Shown here: positions 1 to 11,650 of the stretch, piece after piece
How the letters are laid out: each line of letters begins with the position of its first letter
Numbering within the stretch: the stretch's first letter is position 1
Assembly (NCBI GenBank): GCA_963922205.1
Contig: CAWUHX010000115.1
Span: 372,001 to 436,000 of the forward strand
Direction of reading: 5' to 3'
From: Romanomermis culicivorax
Taxonomy: Eukaryota > Nematoda > Enoplea > Mermithida > Mermithidae
DNA: 64,000 bases
Program-made: the position numbers and the translations under genes
The notes under the pieces: model-generated
The model's database searches: none
Told to the model about the DNA's origin: nothing
Seen by the model: the letters and a program-made list of their open reading frames with translations, nothing else

Positions 1-97
1 CACTGCGAGTGGAAACTTCGAGAAAGAAATGCATTCAAGAGTAATTTTCTACGGAACGTCCGTTTCGGTCTCGTGATACATATTTTCTTTGTTTCAG

Positions 98-3000
98 CCC
101 GGCTTACGAGTCGGCGTACCCGGAGAATTATTGGGTATGTTCGAAGCTAGCAAAGCGCACGGCCGTTTACCATGGAGCGAATTATTTACCCCTGTTATAA
201 AAATTGCGGAGGACGGTTTTCCAGTTTCTGCTCGATTAGGTAAAGTTAGTCACACGTTTTTACAGCAAGAACTTGAGAATATCGAAAATTGTATCTAAAA
301 TGCAATTTTTCGTTCTGTATGAGCATTAAAATTGTAAGTTTTCGTTTTAAAATTAAAACTCACGTTAGTTTTTTGCTGCTTTCTTTTTAAAATTTTCGAT
401 TCTTGACTGTTCGCTCGTGAATCAGTCTGTTTTTTCATTAAGTATTTCTAGATAGAAAAATGGTACAAAATCGATGCTGTAGTCAACATTGTCTACCATA
501 GCCTTTACTGTAGGATTTTTAAAATTAAAATTACTACAATTTAGCTGGCTATTCAAATCGATTTTATGTGCAGTATGTGGTTCAGTAGCAAACCGTAAAA
601 ATGGAAAATTAAACTTGATTTCCACTCCTTTATTAATTGACAGCATTTTAAGGCAAACAAATTACAGTTCGTCGCATAAATTATTCGGAATATTAAAGTC
701 GGCTTTCTGTTACCATGATAATAAAAAGTGTTTGTTTATGCGTTTTAGCAATGAATTAAGGTAAAAAGATAAGAATTTATGAATGTAAATTTTAAAAAAT
801 TTTGTTACTTGCCTATGTCTCTTAAGCTTTTTGTTTTTTTGACTTATCTTTTCATTTTCTAGCGAAGGTTTTGAGAAAGCGTGTTGCCAAGGAAAAAGAT
901 TTCCCCGACGGCTTCTTCAATGTTTTTCGGAATCCAGCTACGAATCAGCTATACGACGAAGGCGACGTAATGCATCGTAAGGATTTGGCCAATTTATTCC
1001 GAAAAGTTTCAACCGAAGGCATCTCGACCTTCTACAGTGGGAGTATTGCTGAAGAAATTGTTCGAGAAGTACATAAATGTGCATTTTGCTTCGATTGAAA
1101 ATTTTCAAGAATCTCTTGAAGGTTCAAAAGAACGGAGGTGTGATGAAACTTGACGATCTAAAAAATTACCGCGTGATGAGCGACATCAGTCCGATAGTTG
1201 GAAAATTTTTGAGTAAGTTTTTACTGCTTTTTAGACATTGAAAACAGCAAAAATCAAAAATTTGTTGAGTTAATGATAACGCACATTACACAATGCCATT
1301 CTCAATTAAAAAATTTATGCTTGAAGTTTCATTTACTGTTTTTCTAACTATTTATTCATCGAGAATTTGGCGTTTTCAATGAATTTTTTGAGAATTTAAT
1401 TAATTGAAGTTATGGTTTTTTCTACAATTTTTCACATTTTCACTCTTATTTGTTTTCAAGATTATACCGTTGTTACTATGCCAGCGCCGAGTTCTGGCAG
1501 TCTGTTGCTTTACACTTTGAAGAGTGTTGAGAAGCTAGACGTTGACAATCCGCTCTCAACATTGTATATGACAGCTTTAACCGAGGTAAAAAGCACACTT
1601 TATTATTGATTTTGTGCTTATAGCCTATAGGATCTTTGAATAAACATGTCCCAATGTAGCAGTAATCACATCTTTAGATTGCGGATTTCAATTTGTATGT
1701 CATTTAGGCCACCAAAAATGCCTACGTTTGTCGCACTTTACTCGGCGATCCTTACAAAAACCCAAAAGTTCGAGTGTTCGAATCACTAATCGCCAAGTAG
1801 ATTACTTTTTCTAAAAATTATGTTTCTTATTACGACTGTTTATGGTAACTCGCGCTTGTGTTGTTTCTCGGTTGATTATATTACTCTATTCAGCAAAACT
1901 GTGACAAATAATGTAGATGTTTGCGAAACACTTAATCACGATTCGATTCCGGTTGATGATCATGGTACTGCACATGTTAGTGTTATCGACAAAAATGAAA
2001 TGTTGGTTTCTTTCACGAGGTAATTTGCAGCTAAATTTTCGAGTTTCACCTCTGATTTTTTTTCTTTTCTTCATAAGAATTCCTACCAAAAGTGATTGAG
2101 TCCTCATGAATTTAAGCCTTGTCTCCCCCTTTTACATTTGAATCATGACAATTTTAATATACATCCCAGCTCTCTCAATAATTTATTCGGTTCAATGATC
2201 CTAACACCATCGGGTATATTATTAAACGACGAGTTATTAGATTTTTCAAATATTGAACAAGTAACAGAACTATTTTCCGTTGATTTCATCACTTTAGCTC
2301 GCTTATCATTTTTCATTTTTCAACAATCAAGGATCCAAACGAAAAGTACAATTTTATACAACCGAATAAGAGACCCTTATCTTCTATGGTTCCGACTATT
2401 GTTTATCAAGAAAATCGTCCTTGTTTATTACGGTTATCAGTTGGTAAGCAATTTTTAAGGAAAGCCGTTGCAATGCAAATATCAGTGTTTTGCTCCTTAG
2501 CCTCTGTATTTTGTCTTTTGTCATGGGATATCTGTTGAAAAGGATATTTTCACACATATGACTGCGACTTTTAATTCTTTTAGACCTTTTCACGTTTGTT
2601 CAAAGCTACACGAAAGATTAAATCTCAAAAAAAGTTGTTTGAAATTATTCGTCCAGTACTGGTTAGTTCGAGAAAATGGATCAATAATGTAGTTTCTGAG
2701 CAAAAGCTACAGTTTTGTTTTTTATGAAATGCTTCCAAATTGAAAAAATTACAAAAATGAATAATATGTCTTTCAAACCGTCGAAAAAAGCATTCGCTAC
2801 ATAAATTTTTACTCAAAAAATTGTTAAAAGTTAGTTTAGTATATTTACAAATTTTCGGTTCGATGTGACATATGGATTGACCGAAAATCGTAAAACTATG
2901 AAATAGTACTTGTTTTCCTACTCATAATTTCTAATCATTTCTAGAAAAATAAACTATAATCTTTGTGGTCAGGTACACAAGAAAACACTAGTTTTCTCCA

Positions 3001-6000
3001 TGAATTCTGTAGTAAAGTACAAACAACCGGGATAGGCATAATTTGTTTTTACTGTTCAAGTTCACCCTTTTCATTGATATTGGTGATTTACTTGTCCCGG
3101 TCATCAATTGCTGAGAAAAATTATTATTTCAAACAACATCGTGTAAAACCCGTTCTTTCACTTACTGCTGGGCCTGAACATGCTTTCATAAACTAGGAGT
3201 TTATTGTAAGTAACTGAATTGTTGAGAATTTCCGGTAAGCAGATTCGATGGAACAATATGGACGTGAAAAAAACGTGTCGCTTTTCCTTTTTAACTCCTG
3301 GAACAGTGGAATACTTTTTTCATCTTCCAATACCCGAACCTGAATTTTTCTCTATACGACAGGGTTCATACACAACCTGGGAACCTGGGAAACCTGGGAA
3401 TGTCAGGGGATTTTTTTTCTTTTCTGGGAAACCTGGGAAAGTCAGGGGATTTTGTCACAAATTCCAGAAAATTGAAGAAAAAGAAGGAAAAAGGAAAAGA
3501 GAATGGAAAGAAAATGAGAAGGAATGGCTTAGGGTGGTTGTGGACCCTATGAGTGGTTTTACTTTTCTGACCTTTGGCTGTCTCAAAATTTTCTAGCTCC
3601 ACATGTGTTGCTTGGTCGCTAGGCGCCAACTTAATTAGTTTTTCACACTGTTCTCACATGAGCAATGTGCAGGGTTGGCAAAAACCAAACTTTTGAAATT
3701 TCGACTTTTTGGTTTTTTAGTGGTTTTTTAATGTTTTTTTTGGTTTTTTAGTGGTTTTTTTCTGCTTCAGTTTTTTAGAATGTTTGGTACATCAAAATAA
3801 CTATGTAAAAAACTGCTAGAAGCTCCCTGTATCATCTAAGACTAGTTAGGGAGCCTTAAAATGGCAGCTAGAAGTATTAATCTTATCGGAAGTGTCATTA
3901 TTTTATGCTATAGGAAATCCCTATTATAGCAATAGAAATACAGTAATAGTGAGCACGTAAGAAAGGAACCATTAGTGAACAACATAAGAAAAGTAAAAAT
4001 GGAACAGAGCATGCGATATGTAAGGGGCAAATTCAACGAAAAGAAGAAAAATTACGAATAAAGGGAAATATACAATACACAATGTAAGCATACATGTAAC
4101 GGAGCTCCGAGGTCTGGGGGGGGGGTTTGGAGCACTTTTTTGGGGCCGGGGGTCAGTAATTCCCAGAATTTCGGGGGGAGGGGTCCCTGAAGGAAAAAAA
4201 ATTCGATTTTTTCCATGAAAAATATCCGAAAAACGGATTAAAAAGTAGTAATTTTTGTCTAAAAAATGATAAAATATGTACTTATGGCGCGGAGCGCCGA
4301 GAAAATTGACGTTTTTGACCATTTTTTGTTCAAAAATTGATATTTTTCAGTATTTTTCCGACTAAAACTATGGGGGTCCCTAGGGCTACCATATGGCTAG
4401 CCATAGGATTGGAAAATCCTGGGGGGGGGGTCGCCCAATGGCTAGCCATATGGTCGACGATTTCTGGAGGGGGGTTCCCATAGCACTTCCCCCCCCCCCA
4501 ATTACATGTATGAATGTAAGTAATCAAAACTCAAAAGAAATCAACTACAGAATTGTATCAATGCATCACATATTTACATATGCACAGAAAAGTTGAAATG
4601 ACACAATACCCTTTTCGATAAGAGGGTTTCAAATTGATAGATTACTACATATGTTATTAATATTACGACTATAGTTGAAGGTCACACATAGACATTTCAC
4701 ATGTTTCCGAATTTTTGCTTTTCAAACCTGCCTGCGAGCTATAACTACAGCAAATGGGTCTTATTATATTATACTATTCTCGCTTGCATGATAGATATAT
4801 TTTTGCACAATTTTTTCTACTTAGTAGCAAAGTCAAGTCACATAAAAATGAGCCACCCAAAAGCTCTTCTCTTTGTTAACCTACAGTATGCTTAACTGAG
4901 CTGTATAAAATTTTATTTTTGTTGTCTCATTTATATTTTGAAATTTCGAGCTAAGAAAATTAAAATGCTTACCGTTACAATAAATTCAGGATATTAAACC
5001 CAATCATATTTTATATCATATTTTATAACATTTTGATGATGATATGGCTTAATGGATGTCACCCCGTATGATCGGAGTACACTCTATGAAAGATTTAGCA
5101 TCCAATTTTTTGTGAGCAAATTATAGCAAACTCAGCTCATGTACTAAATGTGTGCTTGCAAGATGGATACAAAGGAAAGGATATCGATTGATTAATATCA
5201 CATCTTTTGTGTGGGAAATGTATCATAAAAATGCGACTTTTTCCTATTTGTAGTGAAGTTAATTCAACTAAATTGATTGTTTTGTTAATTTAGATAGACA
5301 TCAATACATGCCTAGAAGATCGACTAATGTGAAAAAAACAGTTTTCCAATGATTTTGAAAAAGACCAAAAAAAACCAGAGATTTTCCGATTTTTTGGTTT
5401 TTAAAAAAAACCAAAAAATCAAAGCTTTGCCAACCCTGACAATGTGCCTTTCGTCCCATACAGTTAGAGAAAGTTACTGATCGTGAATCAGCGTCTTGTG
5501 TATGACTACATACAATCATCTGGTGGCTTGGAAAAGGTATGTCACATTCAGATCAGATCTTATGTTAAATATTTTCATGAAACATCAGAAATTATATGAC
5601 ACCTTTGTTTAGATTGAGATATCTGATAAAATGCTGAGAAATGTGAAAAGCAGTCAAACACGATATCATCAATATTTAGAAGAAGAAAATTCCAAAGTGA
5701 CAGCATCAAATGTTGCCAAGAAGAAACACAAATTAGTCGAAACTGAAATCAAACAGCTACAAGAATACAAGAAAAAAATCGAAGAAACAACTGTGAAAGA
5801 TAAGGAAGCTATTGATTTTCAAATTGCTGCTTTGCGAAATTTTTTTGAAATAAATAATTTTTGTGTTTGCAACCTTTTTTCAAAAGAAAAGTCATTGATA
5901 TCTGGTTATATTGATATGAAAAAACCTGGGAAACCTGGGAAAGTCAGGGGATTTTATTTACGGGAATGTGTATGAACCCTGATACGAGTATAAGAACTTC

Positions 6001-8119
6001 TCTACTACAAACATAATAAATTATCAGTTAATTTCAATATTATGTATTTTAAGGTGGCATAAATGGCACTCGAACTTTGAGCAGCGTCGCTCAAACGATA
6101 ATTAATATAGTTAAATTCGGGATGGATCCGAAAACGGCGATCGATGCACCAAAGATTTATTGTGATCGAGATTCTTGTGAAATTGAAAGTAAGAATGTAT
6201 GTATTAATTTAGTTTCATGACTTTTTCCATCTGATTGGAAAATGAACTAAATCAATCGGCTAAGATGTCTTAAATTTGTGCATTCATTACCTATGTTATT
6301 ATCTAACCAGACTTTTTTCCGTACAATGCGGAGTTTTTTTTGTTTGTGTGAAAAATTTTCCGAGCAATCCGCACCAACCAGTAATTTTGGATTGAGAATT
6401 TGTAGATGTGTTCCTATATAGTATGGAATCGATGAAAAATCCATTTTCCGGAGTTGTATAGAGCGAAAATGCCAAAGCCAAAATTATAATTTAGTTTATG
6501 TCTTTTCATGTAAGTTAAGCTCAGTTGTCTTGGTGCGACATTCCTGAATCCAAATCCTGTGCTTCGCATACTTATTAATTTTTCAATCCTAAAGTTACCC
6601 GACAGACATGAAATTTTGAGCACACTCATGGCTAATCAGCGCCAAATTTTTCGCTCATCAATTCCCAATTTTACCTATTGCTCAATAATTCTAAAACAAT
6701 ATATTTCATTGTTCAGTAATTCAGAAGTGACAACATTCACTTGGAAATTGAAAATATCTACATACGTTTGATGATTTTCCTGGTAATCTACAATTTACAA
6801 TCATTTTGTGAATTTTAAACGTGATTTCAACTCATGGAAAAAAATTTCGATACGAAATTCTCACGGAGATTTCGGTAAGGTGCCAGAGCCGTTTGCGGAG
6901 AAAACCTGAACCTAGTATTTTTTTCATTAAAAAATGAAAAATTGTCCATGATTAGGCTCTATATCAGCAGCATCGAAAGTTTGATAGAAAGTCAAGCAGA
7001 CTTTCTATCAAACTTTCACTCTTACCGCTCGTTAAAATAAAGATACAACTTCGTAGATTATGTTTCTTTAGTTCGCTACGAAACCGATTAATGTACAATT
7101 TTCTGTTTTTGGTACATGAAAACTTCTGTTCATAACGAAAAAGTTTTTTCAATGGTCAGATATTGTCTGTCTCGAATTTCTTCACGCTGGTTTGTAATGA
7201 GCACCAACGTGGACATTCCGTAATAGATGTCTTTTTATGCATACCTTTGCACATATATGCAAGTAACTGAGCCCCGAGGTATGGAGGTTCAAGCGACTTG
7301 TTGTGACCGAGGGTCACCGATTCCCTGAAAGTCCCACAAGGAAAAAGAATTTGACTTTTTCACCGAAAAAGTTCGAAAAGCAGTTCAAAAAAGGAATTTT
7401 TGTCTAAAAAACTGTTAAAAATGTATTCATGGCGCGAAGCGCCGAGAAAATTGGCATTTTTGGCCATTTTTTGTTAAACAATTCACTTTTTTAATCAAAA
7501 AATTTACTTTTTTCCGTATGTTTCCGACCATCAGTATGGGGATCCCTATGACTATCATATGGCTAGCTAGACTTGGAAAATCCTGGGGGATCACACAATA
7601 GTTAGCCGTATCGCAGACAATTTCTAGGGAGTTCCAATGGCTTTCCCGCCAGTTACATGTGTATGGTCAGACATCCTGACGAAGGTCAACCGGGATTTTG
7701 TCAGGGTAGTAGATATATTTGTCTAAAAAATCTAAGTAGAGAAAACTTAAACGGTAGCAATTGGGTTCCTGTCAAAAAACTGCAAGCTTCTAGGTTAAGA
7801 AGATTGTTAGCAACTCATCATGATGGTTAAAAAAGGCAATAAATGCTTATCCACCCGAAGTCCATGTGTAGTAAATGCGCATTCGCCAGATCCGGTAGGG
7901 GTAATACCCCGAGTCCCAGATGCACAGGTGCGCACGCTATGTAATTTAGGGTTCGACGGCGTAGAAAGTTTAGTCCATGCGCTAAAAATCGAAACGGGAG
8001 TCGAAAATTTCCAAATCGTCGAAGAAAAATTGGCCGGCATCGGTGTGGCGTCGAAGTCCCAAACGAAAGTCCAGGCATATTTCGAATCATCGATCGATGG
8101 AAAAGCAAGCCAGTATTGA
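98..8119 (+). CDS. gamma-glutamyltransferase (GGT), 5' end outside the window
   Basis: Family role: GGT is a membrane-anchored ectoenzyme that removes the gamma-glutamyl group of glutathione; it self-cleaves at a Thr that becomes the nucleophile. Exons by frame and splice signals: 98-239, 863-1068, 1122-1212, 1461-1585, 1708-1796, 1894-2019, 2170-2260, 2332-2443, 6054-6188, 7920-8119; all junctions keep phase. Seen: VGVPGELLG near the left edge, FYSGSIAEEIVRE, MPAPSSG, RTLLGDP, then DDHGTAHVSV with the expected nucleophile Thr codon at 1967-1969. NDELLDF keeps the Glu and Asp that contact the glutamate, and RPLSSM keeps the Ser pair. Odd points: the residues after TAHVSV depart from the family signature, and the oxyanion Gly-Gly is replaced by Asn-Gly (GGINGT). 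An in-frame alternative acceptor at 7888-7889 would add ten residues to the last exon. The 3.6-kb intron after 2443 holds nested transposons. The N-terminus and membrane anchor lie left of the window. Confidence 0.9.
2444..3359 (+). other. GGT intron, left part before the nested transposons
   Basis: AT-rich intron sequence. The donor GTAAGC starts at 2444. I see no exon and no recognisable repeat before the transposon end at 3360. Confidence 0.6.
3670..5438. mobile_element. hAT-type non-autonomous element, copy 1
   Basis: The ends are CAGGGTTGGCAAA... at 3670 and ...TTTGCCAACCCTG ending at 5438. They are flanked by 8-bp near-identical direct repeats, GCAATGTG (3662-3669) and ACAATGTG (5439-5446), as expected for hAT transposition. 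Subterminal AAAACC repeats follow each end. No transposase reading frame is visible. A second copy lies at 17967-19694 and is collinear (for example GAAGCTCCCTGTAT and the block starting CATTTTGATGATG). This copy interrupts the older element 3360-5981 and is itself interrupted at 4089-4512. Confidence 0.9.
4089..4512. mobile_element. G-tract miniature element, longer subtype (CATACATGTAA ends)
   Basis: The ends are CATACATGTAA and TTACATGTATG, an inverted repeat, flanked by a perfect 8-bp duplication AATGTAAG (4081-4088 and 4513-4520). Inside are tracts of 7 to 10 G or C, a GGCGCGGAGCGCC-like hairpin, and CATATGGCTAGCCATA-like repeats. The hAT copy at 17967-19694 lacks this insert at the matching point near 18593, so the empty site is visible. 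A diverged relative lies at 7252-7665. Confidence 0.9.
5491..5830 (+). pseudogene. Coiled-coil coding remnant inside the outer hAT-like element
   Basis: Two exon-like pieces join in phase: about 5491-5535, ending before GTATGT, and 5613-5830, starting after TTTGTTTAG. They read VYDYIQSSGGLEK and then IEISDKMLRNVKSSQTRYHQ, followed by a Lys/Glu-rich helix likely to form a coiled coil. I recall similar stretches in uncharacterised proteins linked to transposons, but cannot name the family. The upstream part was separated by the 3670-5438 insertion, so it is probably dead. Confidence 0.45.
6975..7017. repeat. Perfect inverted repeat, 18-bp stem and 7-nt loop
   Basis: GAAAGTTTGATAGAAAGT (6975-6992) is followed by a 7-nt loop and its exact reverse complement (7000-7017). 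It lies in a GGT intron. It could be an intronic hairpin RNA or a recent palindrome; it is too short to resemble a normal pre-miRNA. Confidence 0.85.
7252..7665. mobile_element. Old copy of the CATACATGTAA element
   Basis: Collinear with 4089-4512: both carry GAGCnCCGAGGT, a GGCGCGaAGCGCC-type hairpin, GGGnTCCCTA, a CATATGGCTAGC-like motif and terminal GTTACATGTGTATG. The poly-G tracts have decayed here to short GGGGGA-like remnants. The ends are imperfect and no target duplication is evident, so this is an older insertion. Confidence 0.7.
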
Positions 8120-8820
8120 TATGTTTTATTTAAAACTTTTACTTAGCGGAATGATTAGTTTTTCAATGTTGTGCAAAACGCTGGTTCGTGATTTTAAATT
8201 ATATTTTGTGATAATTAGTGTGAAAATCTATAATCAATCCTGTCGTCAATATCATTTGCATAAAGCATTACTTCAGGATTATATCCTCTGAAACTTGCTA
8301 AAGGTTTGTTGAGCATGCGCAAAAACTTTCAGTCCTGTGAGATAGTTATCTGCCAAAATTATATTGTTTTGCGTTTAGTGAGGGTTCTAAACGGCTCGGT
8401 TCGTATTATACAACGCTATAAAGAATACCACAAGTTGTTACGTTTGGGTAGTGCATAGTGTTCCCGATTAATTACTGTATGATATTCCCAATTTTTTTTA
8501 CCACGATTCGGTTTTTTTTGCACAGACATTCATTGTTTTTTCCACGTTTGCACTATAATGTTGAAAAAAATCTGGACTGTGGAAAAAATTTTTGAGGTCT
8601 TTTCACAAATGTGGAAGAAAAATTTGGGGTTTTCATTTTGAAAAGATACATTTTGGTGCATTTTAGGAGGTCCAAATCTCAAAATTTTCCGGCTCTTGCG
8701 GGGCGCCGGTTATAACCTTAATCAGGACTGTGCCCAGGATTTTTTCATGGAGGGGCGGACTAGATTTTTCACTGAATAGCCCCAGAAAATGTTGATCTTA
8801 CGCTGATATACTGTGTGCAT
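8120..8820. other. Intergenic, degenerate repeats
   Basis: This follows the GGT stop. No gene and no AATAAA close to the stop are visible. From about 8640 there is an inverted fragment of the CACCG family (CAAATCTCAAAATTTTCCGG and a GC-rich imperfect hairpin). Confidence 0.6.
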
Positions 8821-10745
8821 CACCGTTTTTTCCTCGAAGATTTTTTCCACATGAGAACCACCGTTTTTTTTTTCCTCGAAAATTTTTTCCACATGAGAAC
8901 CGGACCCAAAATTTTTTTCCTCATTTTCCAAAAATTTTCCTCATTTTTAAAAACGTTTATAATGTGGCTATGGATGCTGTTTTATGCATTTTAGGAGCAT
9001 ACTTAAGCATTTCGTTGTATTTGGAGTCAGAAACCTGCAAAAATGAGGAAAAAATTGAGAAAATTCTGGTTACGTTAGTTAAAAATGAGCTCATGAAGAA
9101 TATATTGGTGTTGTACAGAAGCAGGTGAAGCATGTTAACGATAGAGTTCTCAGGAATTTGTCCGCTCTATATTGATATTTCTGTGGTTCCGATTAGAATC
9201 ATCTAATTTTATTTAGTTTTTGGTCCGGCGCGGAACGCCAGAAAAATTGTTTGATTTTCACTTTCTAAAACGCTGGAAAATGAATCTTCACAACGTTGAG
9301 AAATAAATTAAAATCAAACTGATGAACTGTAATTTGTTTCAAATTGGGGCGCCGAGCGCCGGAAAAATTTTCGGGTTTTTATATTCTAAAACGCTGGAAA
9401 ATGAATCTCTCTAACAGATATTCATGAACAGATCGCAGTCTAGTAGTGTCTTCGATCTCCATCTTCAATAAAGGCAAAAGTTCAGGTTGCAAACGTTTAA
9501 AAAATTCCAAGCATCGAGAGAAAAAATTGAGAGAATAGATGAAAAATTTCAATTTTGGGCGACATATGGAACCAGGCTTTTTTTGCACAGGCCAGGTTGC
9601 AATGTGCAACTTGGGGAAAAATTTTGGTTGCGCAGATAAATTTTTAGTTGCTCACTCTAAAATCAATAAATTTGCTTAAATTTATCGGAAAAACCATCGC
9701 AAACTGTTTTCTTGACATTCATTCGATCCGCGTCGGTTTTAGGCATTTAAAACCCAATTTTTGAGTTTTGGAGACCAAATGAAAAAGTTAATTGAACTAG
9801 ACTAGAGTAATTAGTTCGGCGCGCAGCGCCGAAAATTTTTTCGGGATTTCAATATTCTGGAACGCTGAAAAATGAATCTTTTCACCTTTTATTTCCCAGA
9901 CAGAAGGTTTGATTTCTCGGTGAATTTAATGAATTTTCAGTGGGACAAACTCAAATCCAAAAACTAGGCCAGCGGCTTTCAACCGCCAAAAATTTCTAGC
10001 ATTGTCTTACACTCAAAATGTTTTAATCACATGAAAGTCAAAATTCAAAATTTTTGTGAAGATCGCAAACAATTTTGGGAAAATTATCGAGAAAAATGTT
10101 GGTTTTCATCAACTTCGTCAAAAAACAATACTGGATCAAACATTTAACCATAATATGATGATAATTAGAACCTTAAGCACTAACTAGAATGACCTTTTCT
10201 AACCGCGTACTAGAATAATATAGAAAATTATAAATTAATTGAAACTCGGCGCGAAGCGCCGGAAAATTTTCTTTTTTTTCCATTTTAGAACGCATAAAAA
10301 TGCATCTCCGGACAGAAAACCCAATAACTTTATCAAAAGAGCAGTCAGGCCTCAAGTTGCACTGTGCAACTTGGCAGAAAAAATTTGGTTGCACAGCCCG
10401 GAATTTGGTTGCGGTGTGCAAAATAAACCCTGTGATGAACTGTTAACGATTAGAAAATGAAACGAGCTAACTTGATTGATGGAAACTGTTGAGAATTAAT
10501 TAGTAAGTCGGAGTAGATATGCTAACGGTCGCGCCTGATAGTAAATAGTCAAGATTATACCCATGACCGGCGCGAAGCGCCGGAAAATTTTGAGATTTTG
10601 ACCCTTTTAAGTCCACCAGAGCGCATCTTTTCGGTTTTGAATTCCCCAAAATTTTTTCCTCAATGAGAACCATACCCAAAATTTTTTTCCTCATTTCGAA
10701 ATTTTTTTCCTCAAAAGACCCCATTTGAGGAAAAAAAAAACGGTG
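8821..10745. mobile_element. CACCG-family non-autonomous DNA element, copy A
   Basis: It begins CACCGTTTTTTCCTC and ends GAGGAAAAAAAAAACGGTG, matching inverted ends. The first 38 bp are duplicated in tandem (8821-8858 and from 8859). The interior is shared with copies at 10746, 15657 and 31650: GAGAACCGGACCCAAAA, TATGCATTTTAGGAGCATAC, AATATATTGGTGTT, and several GGCGCGNAGCGCCGG hairpins. It is interrupted by another element at 9573-10432. No protein is encoded. The flanks do not match, so the right end may be recombinant with copy B, which abuts it. Confidence 0.75.
9573..10432. mobile_element. hAT-like insertion inside copy A
   Basis: The ends are similar inverted sequences: CAGGCTTTTTTTGCACAGGC at 9573 and the reverse complement of CAGGGTTTATTTTGCACACC ending at 10432. 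Each end also carries GTTGCANTGTGCAACTTGG, a palindrome. Copies at 11630 and 16625 read straight through (GGCGACATAATTGACTGTAAACG), showing the empty site. The flanks TATGGAAC and TGATGAAC may be a decayed 8-bp duplication of TAATTGAC-like target. The interior carries GGCGCG(C/A)AGCGCC hairpins and no protein. Confidence 0.65.
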
Positions 10746-11650
10746 ATGAGAACCGGAACCAAAATTTTTTTCCTCATTTTCCAAAAATTTTACACATTTT
10801 TAAAAACGCTTATAATGTGGCTACGGATGCTTTTTTATGCATTTTAGGAGCATACCCAAGCATTTTGTTGTATTTGTAGTCAGCATACCTGTAAGACCTC
10901 CGACCAGTTGGGGGGGGGGGGGGTAGAAAAAAGTCGAAATTTTTCCCAAAAAGGCCAAAAACATACACTTTTTTGCAAATTTTTTTAATTTTTTCCAAAC
11001 TGGGGGGGGGGGGGGGTAAATGATTTTGGGTACTGGGTTGGCCAAGTTTGGGGGGGGTCCCCCCCAACCCCAGGTATGGTAGTCAGAAACCTGCAAAAAT
11101 GAGGAGAAAAATTGAGAAAATTCTAGTTATTTTAGTCAAAATGAACTCATGAGGAATATATTGGTGTTCTATAGAAGCGGATAAAGCAGGTTAACGATAG
11201 AGTTCTCACGAATTTATCTGCTATCAACATTTCTTTGATTCCGATTAGAATCATCTAATTTCATTTAGTTTTTGGTCCGGCGCGGAGCGCCGGAAAAATT
11301 TTTCGATTTTCACTTTCTAAAACGCTGGAAAATTAACCTTCATAATGTTGGGGAATAAATTAAAATCAGACTGATGAAGCGCAATTTGCCTCCCATTCCG
11401 GCGTGAAGCGCCGGAAAAATTTTCGGGTTTTTGTATTCTAAAACGCTGAAAAATAAATCTCTCCAACAGATAATTCGTGAACAAATGTTTTAAAATCGCG
11501 TTCTAGACTAATGTCTTCAATTTCCACCTTCAATAAACGCAAAAGTTCAGATTGCAAACGTTTAAAAAATTCCAATTATCGAGAGAAAAATTGAGAGACT
11601 TGATGAAAAATCTATTTTCGGCGACATAATTGACTGTAAACGATTAGTAA
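10746..11650. mobile_element. CACCG-family element, copy B, truncated
   Basis: It starts at the GAGAACCGGAACC motif, lacking the terminal CACCG segment. It runs collinear with copy A to GGCGACATAATTGACTGTAAACG near 11630 and then stops. It contains GGCGCGGAGCGCCGG (about 11279) and GGCGTGAAGCGCCGG (about 11401) hairpins. A G-tract element is inserted at 10884-11078. Confidence 0.7.
10884..11078. mobile_element. G-tract miniature element, 195 bp
   Basis: The ends are CATACCTGTAAGACCTCCG and ...CCAGGTATG, with a perfect 8-bp duplication GTAGTCAG (10876-10883 and 11079-11086). Inside are three long poly-G tracts (up to about 14 G) separated by AT-rich DNA, and a poly-C tract near the right end. 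The unoccupied sequence TATTTGGAGTCAGAAACC is seen in copy A near 9020. Confidence 0.93.

Larger units (their letters stand above)
3360..5981. mobile_element. hAT-like DNA transposon, outer element of a three-level nest
   Basis: The ends are inverted copies: CAGGGTTCATACACA at 3360 and TGTGTATGAACCCTG ending at 5981. Just inside each end is the same subterminal motif, ACCTGGGAAAGTCAGGGG-like, once or twice. The flanks share ATACGA (3354-3359 and 5982-5987), which could be a target duplication; a hAT duplication would normally be 8 bp, so the class is tentative. The element proper is about 0.85 kb once the nested 1.77-kb insertion is removed. It sits in a GGT intron. Its right part keeps two short coding exons (5491-5830). 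Confidence 0.75.
6189..7919 (+). other. Last GGT intron
   Basis: This 1.7-kb intron lies between the GGINGT exon and the terminal exon. It contains a perfect hairpin (6975-7017) and an old G-tract element (7252-7665). I see nothing else coding. Confidence 0.7.
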
